Shown here piece by piece: positions 63,649 to 64,000 of a stretch of 64,000 bases of DNA. Source of the DNA: Cognatundibacterium rugosum (GTDB lineage Bacteria; Pseudomonadota; Gammaproteobacteria; Burkholderiales; Burkholderiaceae_D); assembly GCF_014284365.1 (NCBI RefSeq), contig NZ_JACOGG010000008.1, positions 124,001-188,000 of the forward strand. Reading direction: 5' to 3'. A program made the position numbers and the translations under genes. The stretch's first letter is position 1. Every line of letters starts with the position of its first letter. A model generated the notes under the pieces. The model did no database searches and was not told where the DNA came from. It saw nothing but the letters and a program-made list of their open reading frames with translations.

Positions 63649-64000
63649 TCGTCTCTCCCACGCTGTTCTGTATGTAAATCCTTCGACCAAAATAAGACTG
63701 GGTAAGTCATCAGAAAATTGACACTCCGCATCAATGCTGCATCAGCGGCGGAAACGTTTCATATATCTGATCACACCTCGTTCTGATGCGGCTGCGACGT
63801 AAAGCAAACTCAAAACTCTAGTAATACCTGGCACTAGATGGGGGAGGTTTACATAGAAACCATGTATTTTATTTAACTCCAACAAATACCCAATCTCGAT
63901 AACTTTTTTTCTCATCGAATCCTAAGAAGTAACTATCGAAATTTTTTATTTTGATCGGCTTTTTATCTGAGAGACTGAACACTCCAATAATTCGTTGTTG
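63649..64000. other. Window end, 352 bp with no gene seen
   Basis: AT-rich sequence upstream of the DUF4238 gene on its strand. No gene, RNA or repeat recognised; probably holds the promoter of the DUF4238 gene. Confidence 0.4.

Noticed and set aside
1-64000. CRISPR array
   Set aside because: No regular 23-40 bp repeats with similar spacing were found; the only clear dispersed repeats are REP palindromes and IS ends.
34539-64000. Second tRNA-Ser 3-prime end as att site within the window
   Set aside because: No further copy of the tRNA 3-prime sequence was recognised, so the far attachment site is not in this window.

Overview
The window looks like the chromosome of a betaproteobacterium, probably Oxalobacteraceae (Undibacterium or Herminiimonas type). 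This is inferred from protein character and gene order: spoT-rpoZ-gmk-yicC, then a Ser/Thr kinase, a PP2C phosphatase, rph, rdgB and hemW, plus an imuA-imuB-dnaE2 mutagenesis cassette. No 16S rRNA gene or database search supports the placement.

Positions 1-34.6 kb are mostly ordinary core genome. They hold a NitT/TauT-type ABC transporter (fused permease and ATPase), a REP-associated tyrosine transposase between inverted REP palindromes, dsbA, an L-lactate dehydrogenase and a Sel1-repeat protein. The SOS cassette follows, with a LexA-type box set inside a perfect 18-bp dyad. Next come a porin / phosphate-binding-like protein / diguanylate cyclase group, a ComEA-like protein, a cyclophilin lipoprotein, molybdenum cofactor genes (moaA-mobA-moeA), the stringent-response block, a kinase/phosphatase pair, rph-rdgB-hemW, and two signalling proteins (degenerate EAL-HDOD and PAS-GGDEF-EAL).

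A tRNA-Ser(UGA) gene at 34.54-34.63 kb, with a strong promoter and terminator, marks the edge of an accessory island that runs to the end of the window. First is a decayed IS66 element with intact ends and a perfect 8-bp target duplication. It has replaced the last five codons of a tyrosine-recombinase-like gene whose catalytic residues appear degenerate. An AT-rich mobile module follows: an AlpA-like regulator, an inovirus Gp2/YagK-YfjJ-type HUH protein, two lipoproteins, a membrane protein, an XRE regulator, a small plasmid-type protein, a DUF932 protein and a zinc-ribbon/glycine-zipper protein.

From 46.2 to 59.3 kb there is a tightly packed, co-directional, operon-like defence cluster. It encodes an SNF2-family helicase, a TrlF-type PHP-ATPase, a 44-codon reading frame or gene remnant, an AIPR protein, an unrecognised protein with a nuclease-like D...ExR segment, a beta-class adenine methyltransferase (Mod-like) and a Res-like helicase-nuclease. 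Three junctions are overlapping stop/start pairs. Its core resembles a type III restriction-modification pair, but the added SNF2, TrlF, AIPR and unknown-nuclease genes make it unusual. Base composition drops sharply across the unknown gene and most of the methyltransferase, then recovers inside the methyltransferase, which suggests a swapped specificity module. A TIR-domain protein follows, then IS66 and IS5-type remnants and a large DUF4238-type protein on the opposite strand. This cluster is the best candidate for a little-described system.
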